This document shows positions 46,255-53,865 of a DNA stretch of 64,000 nt, one piece after another (position 1 is the stretch's first letter; every line of letters begins with the position of its first letter). The notes under the pieces were generated by a model. That model ran no database searches and was not told the DNA's origin. It saw only the letters and a program-made list of their open reading frames with translations. The DNA is from CAYNZV01 sp965217095 (GTDB taxonomy: Bacteria; Latescibacterota; UBA2968; UBA8231). Where the stretch lies: positions 124,001 through 188,000 of the forward strand of contig OZ244235.1 in the NCBI GenBank assembly GCA_965217095.1, written 5' to 3'. The position numbers and the translations under genes are program-made.

Positions 46255-47608
46255 TTGACTCATGGATTCTTCTGGACGCATTCGAATGGCATCATTGAGT
46301 ATCTCCAAACGGGCGGCGTTTCATTGACCACCTACACCACCGCCGTTCGTAGTCTGAGCTCTAACGTACGACTCTACCTGCTGACGGCGGCCCTTGCGGG
46401 ATTCACGATAGCTTCCATGGGCATTTTCGGCGTTCTGCTGAATCTCTACATACTCCGCCTTGGATTCGGTCCGGAATTCCTGGGCATGGTGAACGGCGCC
46501 AGTGCGTTCGCGTTTGCCGTATTCGGGCTTCCGGCGGCCGCCGTAGGACGACGATTCGGCACCCGACGCGCAATGATCCTCGGAACTGTGATCGCGACCC
46601 TGTGCAGTGGCCTCGTCGCTGCTACCGAGTACGTCCCGCTCGCGATGAGAGCCGAATGGCTGATCGGCGTGCGGCTCGTGCGCTCGTCGGGATTCGCACT
46701 CTTTATAGTCAACGCACATCCTTTTTTGATGGCGGTCACGGGTCGGGCCGAGCGGACACACGCGTTCTCAATCCACACAGCCATTTGGCCGCTGGCCGGA
46801 GTTGCGGGGAGCCTGGTTGGGGGTGTGCTGCCAGATCTGTGCGCGGCGGTGCTCGCGGTCGATCTCAATAGCCCTGCTCCATACGGATGGGCGTTGTTCA
46901 TCGGAAGCCTCCTGTTCGCCCCCGCGATTTTCGCCTTGAGCGCGACGACTGAATCGCCAGTGAGCCCCAGTACCTGACCATCGCAAAGCATTATGAGGCG
47001 AGGTTGACGGTCCGCATCAGATCCTTGAGCGGGCTGAGCAGTCCAGAAAGAAAAGCGGCCCCCGTCTACTTATCGCCGTTCTGGCAACCATAGCGATGAT
47101 CCAGTACCTGGGGTTCAGTGCCGTTCAGTCGTTTTTCAACGTCTATCTCGATGAAGGGTTAGGTGTCTCAACGGCGTTGATCGGCCTATTGTTAGCATGT
47201 GCGCAACTGACCGGCGGAATCGGCGGTTTGGCCACACCGTTTTTGACCAAACGGCTGGGTCACGGCTCGGTGGTGGCACTCACCACTATCATCGGTGCCG
47301 TAGCAATACTGCCCATCGCCCTATTTCCTGTCTGGTGGGTCGCCGGTGCATCCTATCTGGTGCTTATTGGCCTTGCAACGATGCGTTACGCGGCGGTCAC
47401 GGTGTACCACCAGGAGTTGGCTCCGCGGGAATGGCGCACCTCGATGGCCGGAGCCTTCAACATGGCAGGCGGATTGAGCTATTCGCTCAGCTCGATAGCC
47501 GGCGGTTTTGCCATTGCCAGCGTAGGATTCTCAATCTCGGTGTTGGGAGCTGGTTTATTCTGGTCGTTCAGCAGGTCGAAACTTGGTGCAGAAAAATCGG
47601 GCGAATGA
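46255..47608 (+). pseudogene. Major facilitator superfamily transporter, interrupted
   Basis: N-terminal half (46255-46977): about six helices, e.g. LYLLTAALAGFTIASMGIFG, GMVNGASAFAFAVFGLPAAA, then GRRFGTRRAMILGTVIATLC, the MFS loop 2-3 motif. C-terminal half (47096-47608) in another frame: MIQYLGFSAVQSFFNVYLDE, TKRLGHGSVVALTTIIGAVA, SMAGAFNMAGGLSYSLSSIA. Between them at 46979-47033 sits a scrap of the IS1380 element of the 30 kb region, which shifts the frame and introduces stops. The 3' end is also caught in a tandem duplication. Substrate unknown. Confidence 0.8.
46979..47033 (-). mobile_element. 55-base remnant of the second IS1380 element inside the MFS gene
   Basis: CATCGCAAAGCATTATGAGG then CGAGGTTGACGGTCCGCATC and AGATCCTTGAGCGGG match 30331-30393 (3' end of the IS1380 transposase) apart from small gaps and substitutions. 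No inverted repeats remain. It therefore looks like the product of an insertion followed by a large internal deletion. Confidence 0.75.
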
Positions 47609-47856
47609 TGGCGGGACGCTGGGTGTGAATCAAGGTTTCGTTTGGAGATAGAGAACGAGCTGCAAGCCAAAATAGAAGGCCCGAAGATGTTCCTGGCCGG
47701 TGCTGCAATCTCGGTGTTGGGAGCTGGTTTATTCTGGTCGTTCAGCAGGTCGAAACTTGGTGCAGAAAAATCGGGCGAATGATGGCGGGACGCTGGGTGT
47801 GAATCAAGGTTTCGTTTGGAGATAGAGAACGAGCTGCAAGCCAAAATAGAAGGCCC
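47532..47856. repeat. Tandem duplication, 174-base period
   Basis: 47532-47682 and 47706-47856 are identical over 151 bases; a 23-base stretch (47683-47705) separates them. Each unit starts CAATCTCGGTGTTGGGAGCT, contains the last ~25 codons of the MFS gene with its TGA, and about 75 bases after it. The second copy is therefore a non-functional tail of the transporter gene. Confidence 0.9.
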
Positions 47857-47892
47857 AGAGAAATTACAACCTTCCCTGGGCTTCAATTTGAA

Positions 47893-47940
47893 TGGCGGGA
47901 CCGACGAGACTCGAACTCGCGACCTCCGGCGTGACAGGCC
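47893..47940 (-). tRNA. 3' half of tRNA-Asp(GTC), attachment-site remnant
   Basis: Reading the minus strand: GGCCTGTCACGCCGGAGGTC then GCGAGTTCGAGTCTCGTCGG and TCCCGCCA. This has the anticodon loop CTGTCAC (GTC, Asp), the 3' side of the anticodon stem, variable loop, T arm (GTTCGAGTC), acceptor 3' strand and an encoded CCA. The D arm, acceptor 5' strand and 5' side of the anticodon stem are absent; sequence to the right (from 47941) is unrelated. A displaced tRNA 3' end of this kind is the usual scar of a site-specific integration at the anticodon or T loop. Confidence 0.85.
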
Positions 47941-48009
47941 GTAGGTTCATCTATAATTAGCAACTAGTTACAGACCCGTGACACCCAATGTAACACCTGG
48001 AGGACAGGT

Positions 48010-48258
48010 TCAGTCAGCTCTGTTTCGATAGTTCGCCGCCCAAACAATCAATCCCTTTTCGACCTGCTGAACACTCTCGACGGGATAGGCCCGGTGCTCG
48101 CGGTCAATCGACAGGCAATCCAACGTGAGGCCGGATGGATGACGCCCGGTACGAAGCTTCCACAGTTTGCGCTTGAATAGGGCCCTCGCCTTTTCATCAT
48201 TCGGGTCGCCGCCCCATTCAACAATTAACTCATCCTCGGTCATATAGCGTCGTGGCAT
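48010..48258 (-). CDS. Small conserved-looking protein next to the tRNA scar
   Basis: 82 residues from MPRRYMTEDELIVEWGGDPN: mixed alpha/beta, charged, with RALFKRKLWKLRTGRHPSGL suggesting a basic helix and a short C-terminal hydrophobic end. ATG doublet at 48256-48261; either may be used. No family recognised. Position beside the att scar is where excisionases or recombination directionality factors lie, but there is no clear winged-helix signature, so that role is a guess. Confidence 0.5.
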   Translation of the reverse strand: MPRRYMTEDELIVEWGGDPNDEKARALFKRKLWKLRTGRHPSGLTLDCLSIDREHRAYPVESVQQVEKGLIVWAANYRNRAD

Positions 48259-48441
48259 CATCCTTCTCCGGGGAGGTTGAGAATAGGTCTCTGCTGCCGC
48301 TGTTGGTTCGGTGTCTTGATTCCATGCATATCAACTCCATGACCAGCCAGGAACTCCGGGGTCACCGTCTCCATAAACCTCAAGCTCGCTCATCAATTTT
48401 CTCAAGTTCGCGTGCATGCGGTCGATCTATGTAGGTGGATC

Positions 48442-48699
48442 TTAGGGTCCAATCTTCTTGGGGCTCCCGGTCGAGTACCGCTCAGGCACTCGACCGGGGG
48501 ATTTTTTTTGCTGTTCCTCGCACATGTTCCTTCGTTCCTTCGGCGTCTTGATCCCGTACTTCCTGCACGCCCTCCCGAAGCTGTTGGGATTGCACCCCAG
48601 AGCCTGCGCCGCCTCGCGGTTCGAGCGGTACATCCGCGCCGCCCGTTCGACGCGCTCGCGGGTAAGCGGGTCGGAGAAGGTCCTGCATTTACCCGGCAT
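48442..48699 (-). CDS. Small helix-turn-helix protein
   Basis: 85 residues from MPGKCRTFSDPLTRERVERA. The segment RMYRSNREAAQALGCNPNSF GRACRKYGI is a helix-turn-helix of the Fis/homeodomain-like kind (A-A-x-x-L-G-C at the turn). A basic tail follows (KTPKERRNMCEEQQKKSPGR). The longer frame to 48771 has no ribosome site. Probably a regulator of the integrated element. A terminator-like hairpin reading the other way overlaps its last codons. Confidence 0.5.
   Translation of the reverse strand: MPGKCRTFSDPLTRERVERAARMYRSNREAAQALGCNPNSFGRACRKYGIKTPKERRNMCEEQQKKSPGRVPERYSTGSPKKIGP
48466..48509 (+). terminator. Rho-independent terminator-like hairpin (plus strand)
   Basis: CCCGGTCGAGT (48466-48476) pairs perfectly with ACTCGACCGGG (48488-48498) around an 11-base loop, followed by GGA and eight T residues (48502-48509). 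Eleven base pairs, GC-rich. It points rightward and lies within the 3' coding end of the minus-strand HTH gene. No plus-strand gene is evident just upstream, so it may stop read-through from the left or end a small RNA. Confidence 0.65.
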
Positions 48700-48736
48700 C
48701 CGATCTCTGCTCAACGTTGGTTCGTGAGCTGCCTCA

Positions 48737-49492
48737 TTACCCCTCCGCCTTGCTATCATCGAGCACGTCATTGGCTACGGCGTACAGCTCCGGTTGCTCC
48801 CTGAGCTTCGCAAACGCTTCCTCCTTGATCTGTCGCACGCGTTCCCTGGTCAGGCCGATCAGGTCACCGATTGCTTGCAGCGTCAGCGGCGGTTCGCCTT
48901 CGAGCCCGAAGTGAAGGACGAACACCCGGCGTTCGCGTGGCTCGAGTACCTCAAAGAGGATGGCCAGGCGTTGCGCCAGCCTCTTTTGGTGAGCTAGGCG
49001 ATCCGCCTTCGCGTCGGGAGATCTGTCCGCCACGTACAGCGAACCGATGGTCTCGCGACTGGCTCCCTTGAAGCCGTTCTTCCCGCGCCCCACATGTTCG
49101 TCGGTGGAGGTCACGGGTTTGCGAAACGTCATGAAGGTCTCCTGCTCGTGGTATCTGGCTGCCATGGCCTCCAGGATCTCACTCTCGAAGCAGTGACGGC
49201 TGCGCTCCGCCTCAAGCGCCTGCGACGCTTTACGAAAGCGCTCGTTGATGTTGGCGAGGACCTGTGGTTTGCGCAGGATATGGCCCTCGTTCCGCAGGGC
49301 TTCGTGAATGGCCTGGCGGATCCACCAGACGGCATAGGTGATGAACTTGTAGCCGCGCGCTGCGTCGAAGCGATCTAGCGCCTTGAGGAGCCCAAGGCAG
49401 CCTTCGCCGATGGCGTCTTCGAGCGGCAGGTAGCCCCTGAACTGCTTGGCGACCGAGATGACGAAGCGCGGGTTCGCCAAAGGAAAGGGCAT
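48737..49492 (-). CDS. RNA polymerase sigma-70 factor (RpoD/RpoH-like), N-terminally short
   Basis: 251 residues from ATG 49492. Region 2: NPRFVISVAKQFRGYLPLED AIGEGCLGLLKALDRFDAARGYKFITYAVWWIRQAIHEAL in consecutive blocks, including the -10 recognition helix around Y-A-V-W-W-I. Region 3 is followed by region 4: FEVLEPRERRVFVLHFGLEG and LTLQAIGDLIGLTRERVRQI KEEAFAKL with the -35 HTH. Region 1.2 and the start of region 2.1 (normally …ANLRFV) are missing, so it may be truncated; the frame extends upstream to 49636 with unrelated residues. Lying in the mobile region, it could drive the element's own genes. Confidence 0.75.
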   Translation of the reverse strand: MPFPLANPRFVISVAKQFRGYLPLEDAIGEGCLGLLKALDRFDAARGYKFITYAVWWIRQAIHEALRNEGHILRKPQVLANINERFRKASQALEAERSRHCFESEILEAMAARYHEQETFMTFRKPVTSTDEHVGRGKNGFKGASRETIGSLYVADRSPDAKADRLAHQKRLAQRLAILFEVLEPRERRVFVLHFGLEGEPPLTLQAIGDLIGLTRERVRQIKEEAFAKLREQPELYAVANDVLDDSKAEG

Positions 49493-49496
49493 AGCT

Positions 49497-49955
49497 ATGA
49501 TGTTTGAGGTGGAATCAGGCCAAGAAGATGTGACCATGTTTCCCTTAGTGGGATGGACCGCTGCAACCTTGCCTGAACAATGCGGATTGCTTGAGGTCAG
49601 GTTTGTAACGAATCCGCAGGAAATGAAACAAAGCACGCTATCTCTTCGTCTGAGTATGACTTCTCCTCAAGCGAGTGAATTAACTTGCGATCTACAGAAA
49701 ATCGTCCAAGAGTCCCTGAGCAGAGGGGATGCAACAGAACCGTCATATCTAAACCTTTGGTTTCGGCCATTAGATGGCAATTCCGTAAGTGTTCAGCAGT
49801 TTTTTTGCCTGATTCTTTCGGCAATTGGCTTCTCGATGCTCTTCAATTTAATTTGTTTAATTGATCTGCCGAGCGATAATGGGCCCTTAACTCATAGAGT
49901 TTGCTTAGGTTCACATCAAGGTCATTCCAGTTCGTGTCACTCGTGGGGGCAATAA
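49497..49955 (+). CDS. Hypothetical protein (probably only the first ~80 residues real)
   Basis: From ATG 49497: MMFEVESGQEDVTMFPLVGW, then TAATLPEQCGLLEVRFVTNP and LRLSMTSPQASELTCDLQKI. The first ~80 residues have the balanced composition of a real small beta/alpha protein, with a motif 'L-x-x-T/S-x-x-Q-A-x-E-L' common in small island proteins. The later part overlaps minus-strand sequence and looks less protein-like. It starts 5 bases from the sigma-factor gene's start on the other strand, so the two would be divergent. Confidence 0.35.
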   Translation: MMFEVESGQEDVTMFPLVGWTAATLPEQCGLLEVRFVTNPQEMKQSTLSLRLSMTSPQASELTCDLQKIVQESLSRGDATEPSYLNLWFRPLDGNSVSVQQFFCLILSAIGFSMLFNLICLIDLPSDNGPLTHRVCLGSHQGHSSSCHSWGQ

Positions 49956-50076
49956 CATTACGAATATCCGAAAATTCTCGTGCTATTTCCCGAAAAACCG
50001 ACTCAATAGTAGCTAAGGTATTCTTCGATTCTTGGATTTCCCGTGATATTACTCGGTCTTTTTCTTCTTCCGTCAT
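49843..50076 (-). CDS. Small charged helical protein
   Basis: 77 residues from ATG 50076, chosen because AAAGGAGG lies seven bases upstream; the longer frame to 50244 is IS1595 debris. MTEEEKDRVISREIQESKNT LATIESVFREIAREF is a long amphipathic helix, then a polar C-terminal part ending HYRSADQLNKLN. No family recognised. Lies just downstream of the IS1595 remnant and is lower in GC than its neighbours. Confidence 0.5.
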   Translation of the reverse strand: MTEEEKDRVISREIQESKNTLATIESVFREIAREFSDIRNVIAPTSDTNWNDLDVNLSKLYELRAHYRSADQLNKLN

Positions 50077-50119
50077 CAAAGATCCTCCTTTTGATATTAG
50101 CTTGAAATCAAATCCCTTT

Positions 50120-50976
50120 TTATACAAAACACCCTCTGATAAAGGAGCCGAAGGCGTTATCGTCCTTCCGGTGATTGTATTTGTAACACGCTTCGGCAAC
50201 GTAGAGCGGCGTGTAGTGCCTCGTGTAGTGATGATGTGATCCATACCAGGCGCTTGAGCAGAGACCAGACGCCCTCTATCGTGTTGGTGTGGAGCTCACC
50301 ATCGACATAGCGCTCGGAATGCTGAATCACACAGTGTCCGTGACCAGCGTCGAGGCGTCAGAATCGATGGCGCGCTTGATAAAGGCGAGCACACCCTTGA
50401 TAGAGAAGATCGTCGGCGACTTTGGCCACAACCTTCCCTGAACGCTCCACAGCGCCGATAACGGCGGTCTTGCGCGTCCCTCGTCCCTCTGGGGTTGGGC
50501 TTGTCGTCATCGTGCTTATTGCGCTTCCTGGGACGTCCGCCGATGTAGGTCTCGTCGGCTTCGATGAGGCCACGCAACATGATACTTCCCTGTTTCGTAG
50601 CCATTTCTGCTCGAATGCGCTGCTGCATGTACCAGGCGGAGCGCTGATTCAGGTTCAAGTCACGGGCAAGCTGGCAGCTCGACATGCCTTTCTTGGCGTT
50701 CACGATCAGGGCGATGGCGCAGAACCATTTTTGCAGTGGAAGATGTGTGCCCTGAAACATCGTACCCGATAGGATGTTGAAGCTGGCCTTGCAAGCATGA
50801 CAGTTCCAGCGTCCGATTTTATTCCCTTCCTTTCGCATCACTCGCCAGCTACCTAAGTACCTTAGAAACATAGACTTGAGCTGCGAGTAACTAATTTTCG
50901 TTTCACTCGCACTCTTCACGCCTGGACCTCTGTAATGGGGAGTTGGTACTGCGCTTCGAAGTGTTTCTTCTTCCAC
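50120..50976 (-). pseudogene. IS1595-family transposase (ISXO2-like), frameshifted
   Basis: Zinc-ribbon-like N-terminal part GRWNCHACKASFNILSGTMF, then FQGTHLPLQKWFCAIALIVN and LARDLNLNQRSAWYMQQRIR, and the catalytic start IEADETYIGGRPRKRNKHDD. A shift near 50500 leads to RGTRKTAVIGAVERSGKVVA, and further shifts to VDGELHTNTIEGVWSLLKRL (His-Thr-Asn-x-x-E-x-x-W signature) and YVAEACYKYNHRKDDNAF. At least three frame changes, so inactive. It interrupts the junction between two other broken genes of the island. Confidence 0.8.
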
Positions 50977-51290
50977 TTGTACAACTCCGTTCGAAACCCC
51001 TTCACGTCGTCTACCACCACGTCTTTGGCTAGAGTGGAGAAGTTGCCCTCCTCCTTGAAGCAGCGCGGCGACGAGGTGGTGTAGACGAAGTCGGCGATAT
51101 AGTGGCCCACCGCTACGGCGTTGCGCGCCGAGCGCGTCAGGGCGCCCACCGGCGAACGAGATCCAGCCGACTTCGACGTGGTGCAGATCGGCGAGAAAGT
51201 GGGGTTTTTCGAGCTCGACGTCGGTGGAGGTCCAGTCGCCGGCCTTTTTGCATCAGGGGCGCCTGGCAGCGTGATGCCTCGCCGAACGCT
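50916..51290 (-). pseudogene. Unidentified protein fragment with frameshift
   Basis: Two frames: GDWTSTDVELEKPHFLADLH then HVEVGWISFAGGRPD (51285-51160), followed after a shift by NAVAVGHYIADFVYTTSSPR and FKEEGNFSTLAKDVVVDDVK GFRTELYKW. Reads like one protein of about 110 visible residues, with a beta-rich first half and a charged helical end. No family recognised. Its 5' side joins abruptly onto the fragment at 51.29 kb, and its 3' side overlaps the IS1595 remnant. Confidence 0.35.
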
Positions 51291-51905
51291 GGGTTCAAAA
51301 TGGTTGAATCGATGGTTGCGAAGTCATCGAAAGGAACCAGCTCCAGCAACTTCACCAGATCTTCAGCGTCTTCGGGATCGACATCCTCAAAATTCGGGGC
51401 CAATCTTCCAGATCGTTGGATGGCATCAAGGCTGGCCAATCTCACGGCATGACGAGCGAGTTCAATCTGTGTTGATCGACTTGGGGAGGGGTCCTGGATG
51501 TAGGCCGACGATGCTTTCTTCGCATCTCCTAAGACGTTTTCGAGTGCCTCCGATAGCGCCCCGTGGGTCTATTGACTGCGATAAGTCAATCGAGCCTTGC
51601 ATCATCACGGGAGGCGCGACTACGAGGGATCCGGTAGGACTCTCCCATCGTACTCGAGCAAGGGAATGCTCCGCAACCCACTTTCGTGCGATGACGCTCG
51701 GGTTCAGGCGTTGCATCTCGAACCGGAATAGATAATCAAACGCGACACCAACGAGCATGTAGTTTTTTGTGCGCGGAGGCGCCTTTAGCTCAACCTTCAA
51801 AGTGCGGGGACCCTTGGGGCGCACAGTCTTTAGTTTCGCGACTACCTCGGGTCGTTTGACGAAGGCAGTTAGACTCAGAGTAAGTTCGTTCTCCTTCCTA
51901 AGGTC
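51290..51905 (-). pseudogene. Defence-island-type hypothetical protein, 3'-truncated and frameshifted
   Basis: Frame 1: ELTLSLTAFVKRPEVVAKLK, KAPPRTKNYMLVGVAFDYLF RFEMQRLNPSVIARKWVAEH. After a shift near 51480: TQIELARHAVRLASLDAIQR then VDPEDAEDLVKLLELVPFDD, FATIDSTILNPAFGEAS. Phrases such as 'KAPP-T-x-x-Y-x-L-V-G-x-A-F-D-Y-L' and 'L-N-P-x-F-G-E-A-S' recur in uncharacterised proteins beside restriction and helicase genes; in those the next segment is a nuclease-like D-x-K region, which is missing here. AAGGAG lies upstream but no ATG/GTG/TTG in good position was found. Confidence 0.5.
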
Positions 51906-51929
51906 GTTACCCTATCTGACGTACGACAC

Positions 51930-53440
51930 CTAGCGTTTTCGAGGAGGATTTACCTTATTTTCGTTCTTCTCCATTTGCTTGAGACGAATGGGAACTCTGT
52001 CATGCTTCTTGGCTTTCAGAAACATGGCGTTCATCCAAAGGATTTCAGTTCGGGCATAAACCTTGCCACTGGTGTCTCGGGTGTGTGTCTCGATTGGCAT
52101 TTTCTTCCATCCCCCCTGGGCAGTGAGAATACCGTCGTAAAGTTCATTCTCGTATCCGCTAATCAACAACATACATTGGGCTTTGAGACACCTGGCAAGG
52201 AGTTCTTCGTGAAATTTTCGATCTCTCGCGTCTATCGTATAGCCGTGACGTCGCTTGGTGAAGTACGGTGGATCCAAATACATGAGGGTAGCCGGCCGGT
52301 CAGCAAACATCTCTACAAACATCTCTAGTAGTTCACACGCGTCGCGATTCTCAACTCGCACGCCGCGGAGCCGCTCCACTACCCTCTCAAGTCTTATAGG
52401 TAAGTTGTACCAACGATTTACACGTGCTTCCCTTCCTCCGCGAGAATATGACTGAGAGAAAGAGAATCCACACCGTGTTGATCCAACCGTAGCGTTGACA
52501 GCCATCATCGTCTTAACGAGAAAACGTCTGGCCTGTTCCAACGGATCTAATTCGTCCATGCAATCGCGTGCGAGTTTGAATTCCGCTCGAGCGTAGGGAG
52601 TCAATGCGACAGCGCGACAAAGATCCTCAGCGTTTTCGCGGAGTTGACCAAACAAATTCACAATCTGACCATCTTGGTCATTAATTACCTCGATAGGTAC
52701 AGGCTTCTTCGCAAGAGTGAGCGCGGCGGAGCCGCAGAAGCCTTCTCCCCAGGCACTGTGAGGGGGCATAAGTTTGATAATCTTTTGGGCAATTGTCTGT
52801 TTCGCACCGTAGTACCCGAACGGGGGCCGGACCGGTACAGCCTTGAGAGTATCATCATTGTGAGTTGGTTTCATGTAGTCAGTTGTCATTAAATACAGCT
52901 CCAATTCTACCACTCTTGAAGTTCGGCTACATAGCAGCACGTCAGGCTCTACCAGCCAAACGCTTGATGCATGGAGAATTGCTGTATGCGGATTAACTAT
53001 AATTTTCAGTTCGTCCGAGACGAATTGACCATTTTTCTTCACAGGGAGAAGATAGAGATAGTACCACTGGGCCATTCGCTTCGCGATCTGGACCTCATTG
53101 CGAGTCCAATGAAACTCGTAAGACGAACCAGAAACAGCTTTAACCTCAATGTAGCGGGGAAGTGCAAGCCCATCCTCACCGATTGTCACACTTCGAATAT
53201 CATAACCCGCTGCTGAATTCAAAAGGGCAATGTGTTCGATTTGGTCTGCAAATTCTTTTCCCAACCGGCGACGCTCAAACGAAATGACCGCATCCTCTGC
53301 TAGTGCCCCGATGGTCTGTCTGCTACGTAGCAATTTCTCGATCGTAGCGGGTGATCGTTGATTGGCGTTATCCTGCGCAGCGACGAATAGGCTGAGATGC
53401 TCTGGGGCTATGCGGTAACAGTCTCGAACAACATCATGTA
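51930..53440 (-). CDS. DUF3883 - Dam (N6-adenine DNA methyltransferase) fusion
   Basis: The open part begins at the TTG/ATG region near 53333; the same frame can be followed up to about 53440. Residues ~10-135 (of 467) are DUF3883: IGALAEDAVISFERRRLGKE, AAGYDIRSV … RYIEVKAVSG … FHWTRNEVQIA, a PD-(D/E)xK-like fold with D-x-n-E-V-K. Residues ~170-440 are a D12-class adenine methyltransferase: PPFGYYGAKQTIAQKI (motif I), DPPYFTKRRHGYTIDARDRK FHEELLARCL (motif IV DPPY). A separate ATG at the Dam start (MTTDYMKPTH) suggests two genes merged or overlapped. Suggests GATC-like or other adenine methylation coupled to a nuclease-like domain. Last gene of the cassette. Confidence 0.8.
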
Positions 53441-53865
53441 GAACAAATTCCCATCTCCATCAGGAAGTTTCTCACGTGACTCTGGAGATGCCTAGAATCG
53501 AAAGGTGGTTGATAGACTGGTTCACCATCGGCGACTCGGAACCTTCGCATGTAGAGCATTATCTGAGTTCGGTAGCGATTTCGTGAAGCAAGAAGCCTCG
53601 TGGTGAGCCAAGATCGTGCCCGTTCCTCATTGCTTGTTCGCAATATATCCGCCGCGTTCACATGTCCTCGACGAAGGACGGTGGCCCGGAGGCATGTCAT
53701 AAACGTGAGAGTTTCCTCAAAATGGGCTGCAATTTGACTGTATCTTCTCCTAATATGTTCCTTTTTCGTAATATTTGACTCCCGAAGAACGGAAAGCAAG
53801 GCAAGCACATGGCGCCACTCAACTCCGAAAAATATGTCAGTTTGCGGTGAAGAAAAGTCTCTCAT
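53434..53865 (-). CDS. Small helical protein between helicase and DUF3883-Dam
   Basis: 143 residues from ATG 53865, which overlaps the helicase 3' end by 29 bases. All-alpha: MRDFSSPQTDIFFGVEWRHV LALLSVLRESNITKKEHIRR, many Arg residues in the second half (LLASRNRYRTQIMLYMRRFR). Near its end a shift of frame would join it to EFVLHDVVRDCYRIAPEHLS in front of the DUF3883 domain, so originally it may have been the N-terminal domain of the DUF3883 protein. No known family. Confidence 0.55.
   Translation of the reverse strand: MRDFSSPQTDIFFGVEWRHVLALLSVLRESNITKKEHIRRRYSQIAAHFEETLTFMTCLRATVLRRGHVNAADILRTSNEERARSWLTTRLLASRNRYRTQIMLYMRRFRVADGEPVYQPPFDSRHLQSHVRNFLMEMGICST

Noticed and set aside
49843..50244. 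Longer 133-codon version of the small helical protein
   Set aside because: The first 56 codons overlap IS1595 sequence; a strong Shine-Dalgarno supports the internal start at 50076.
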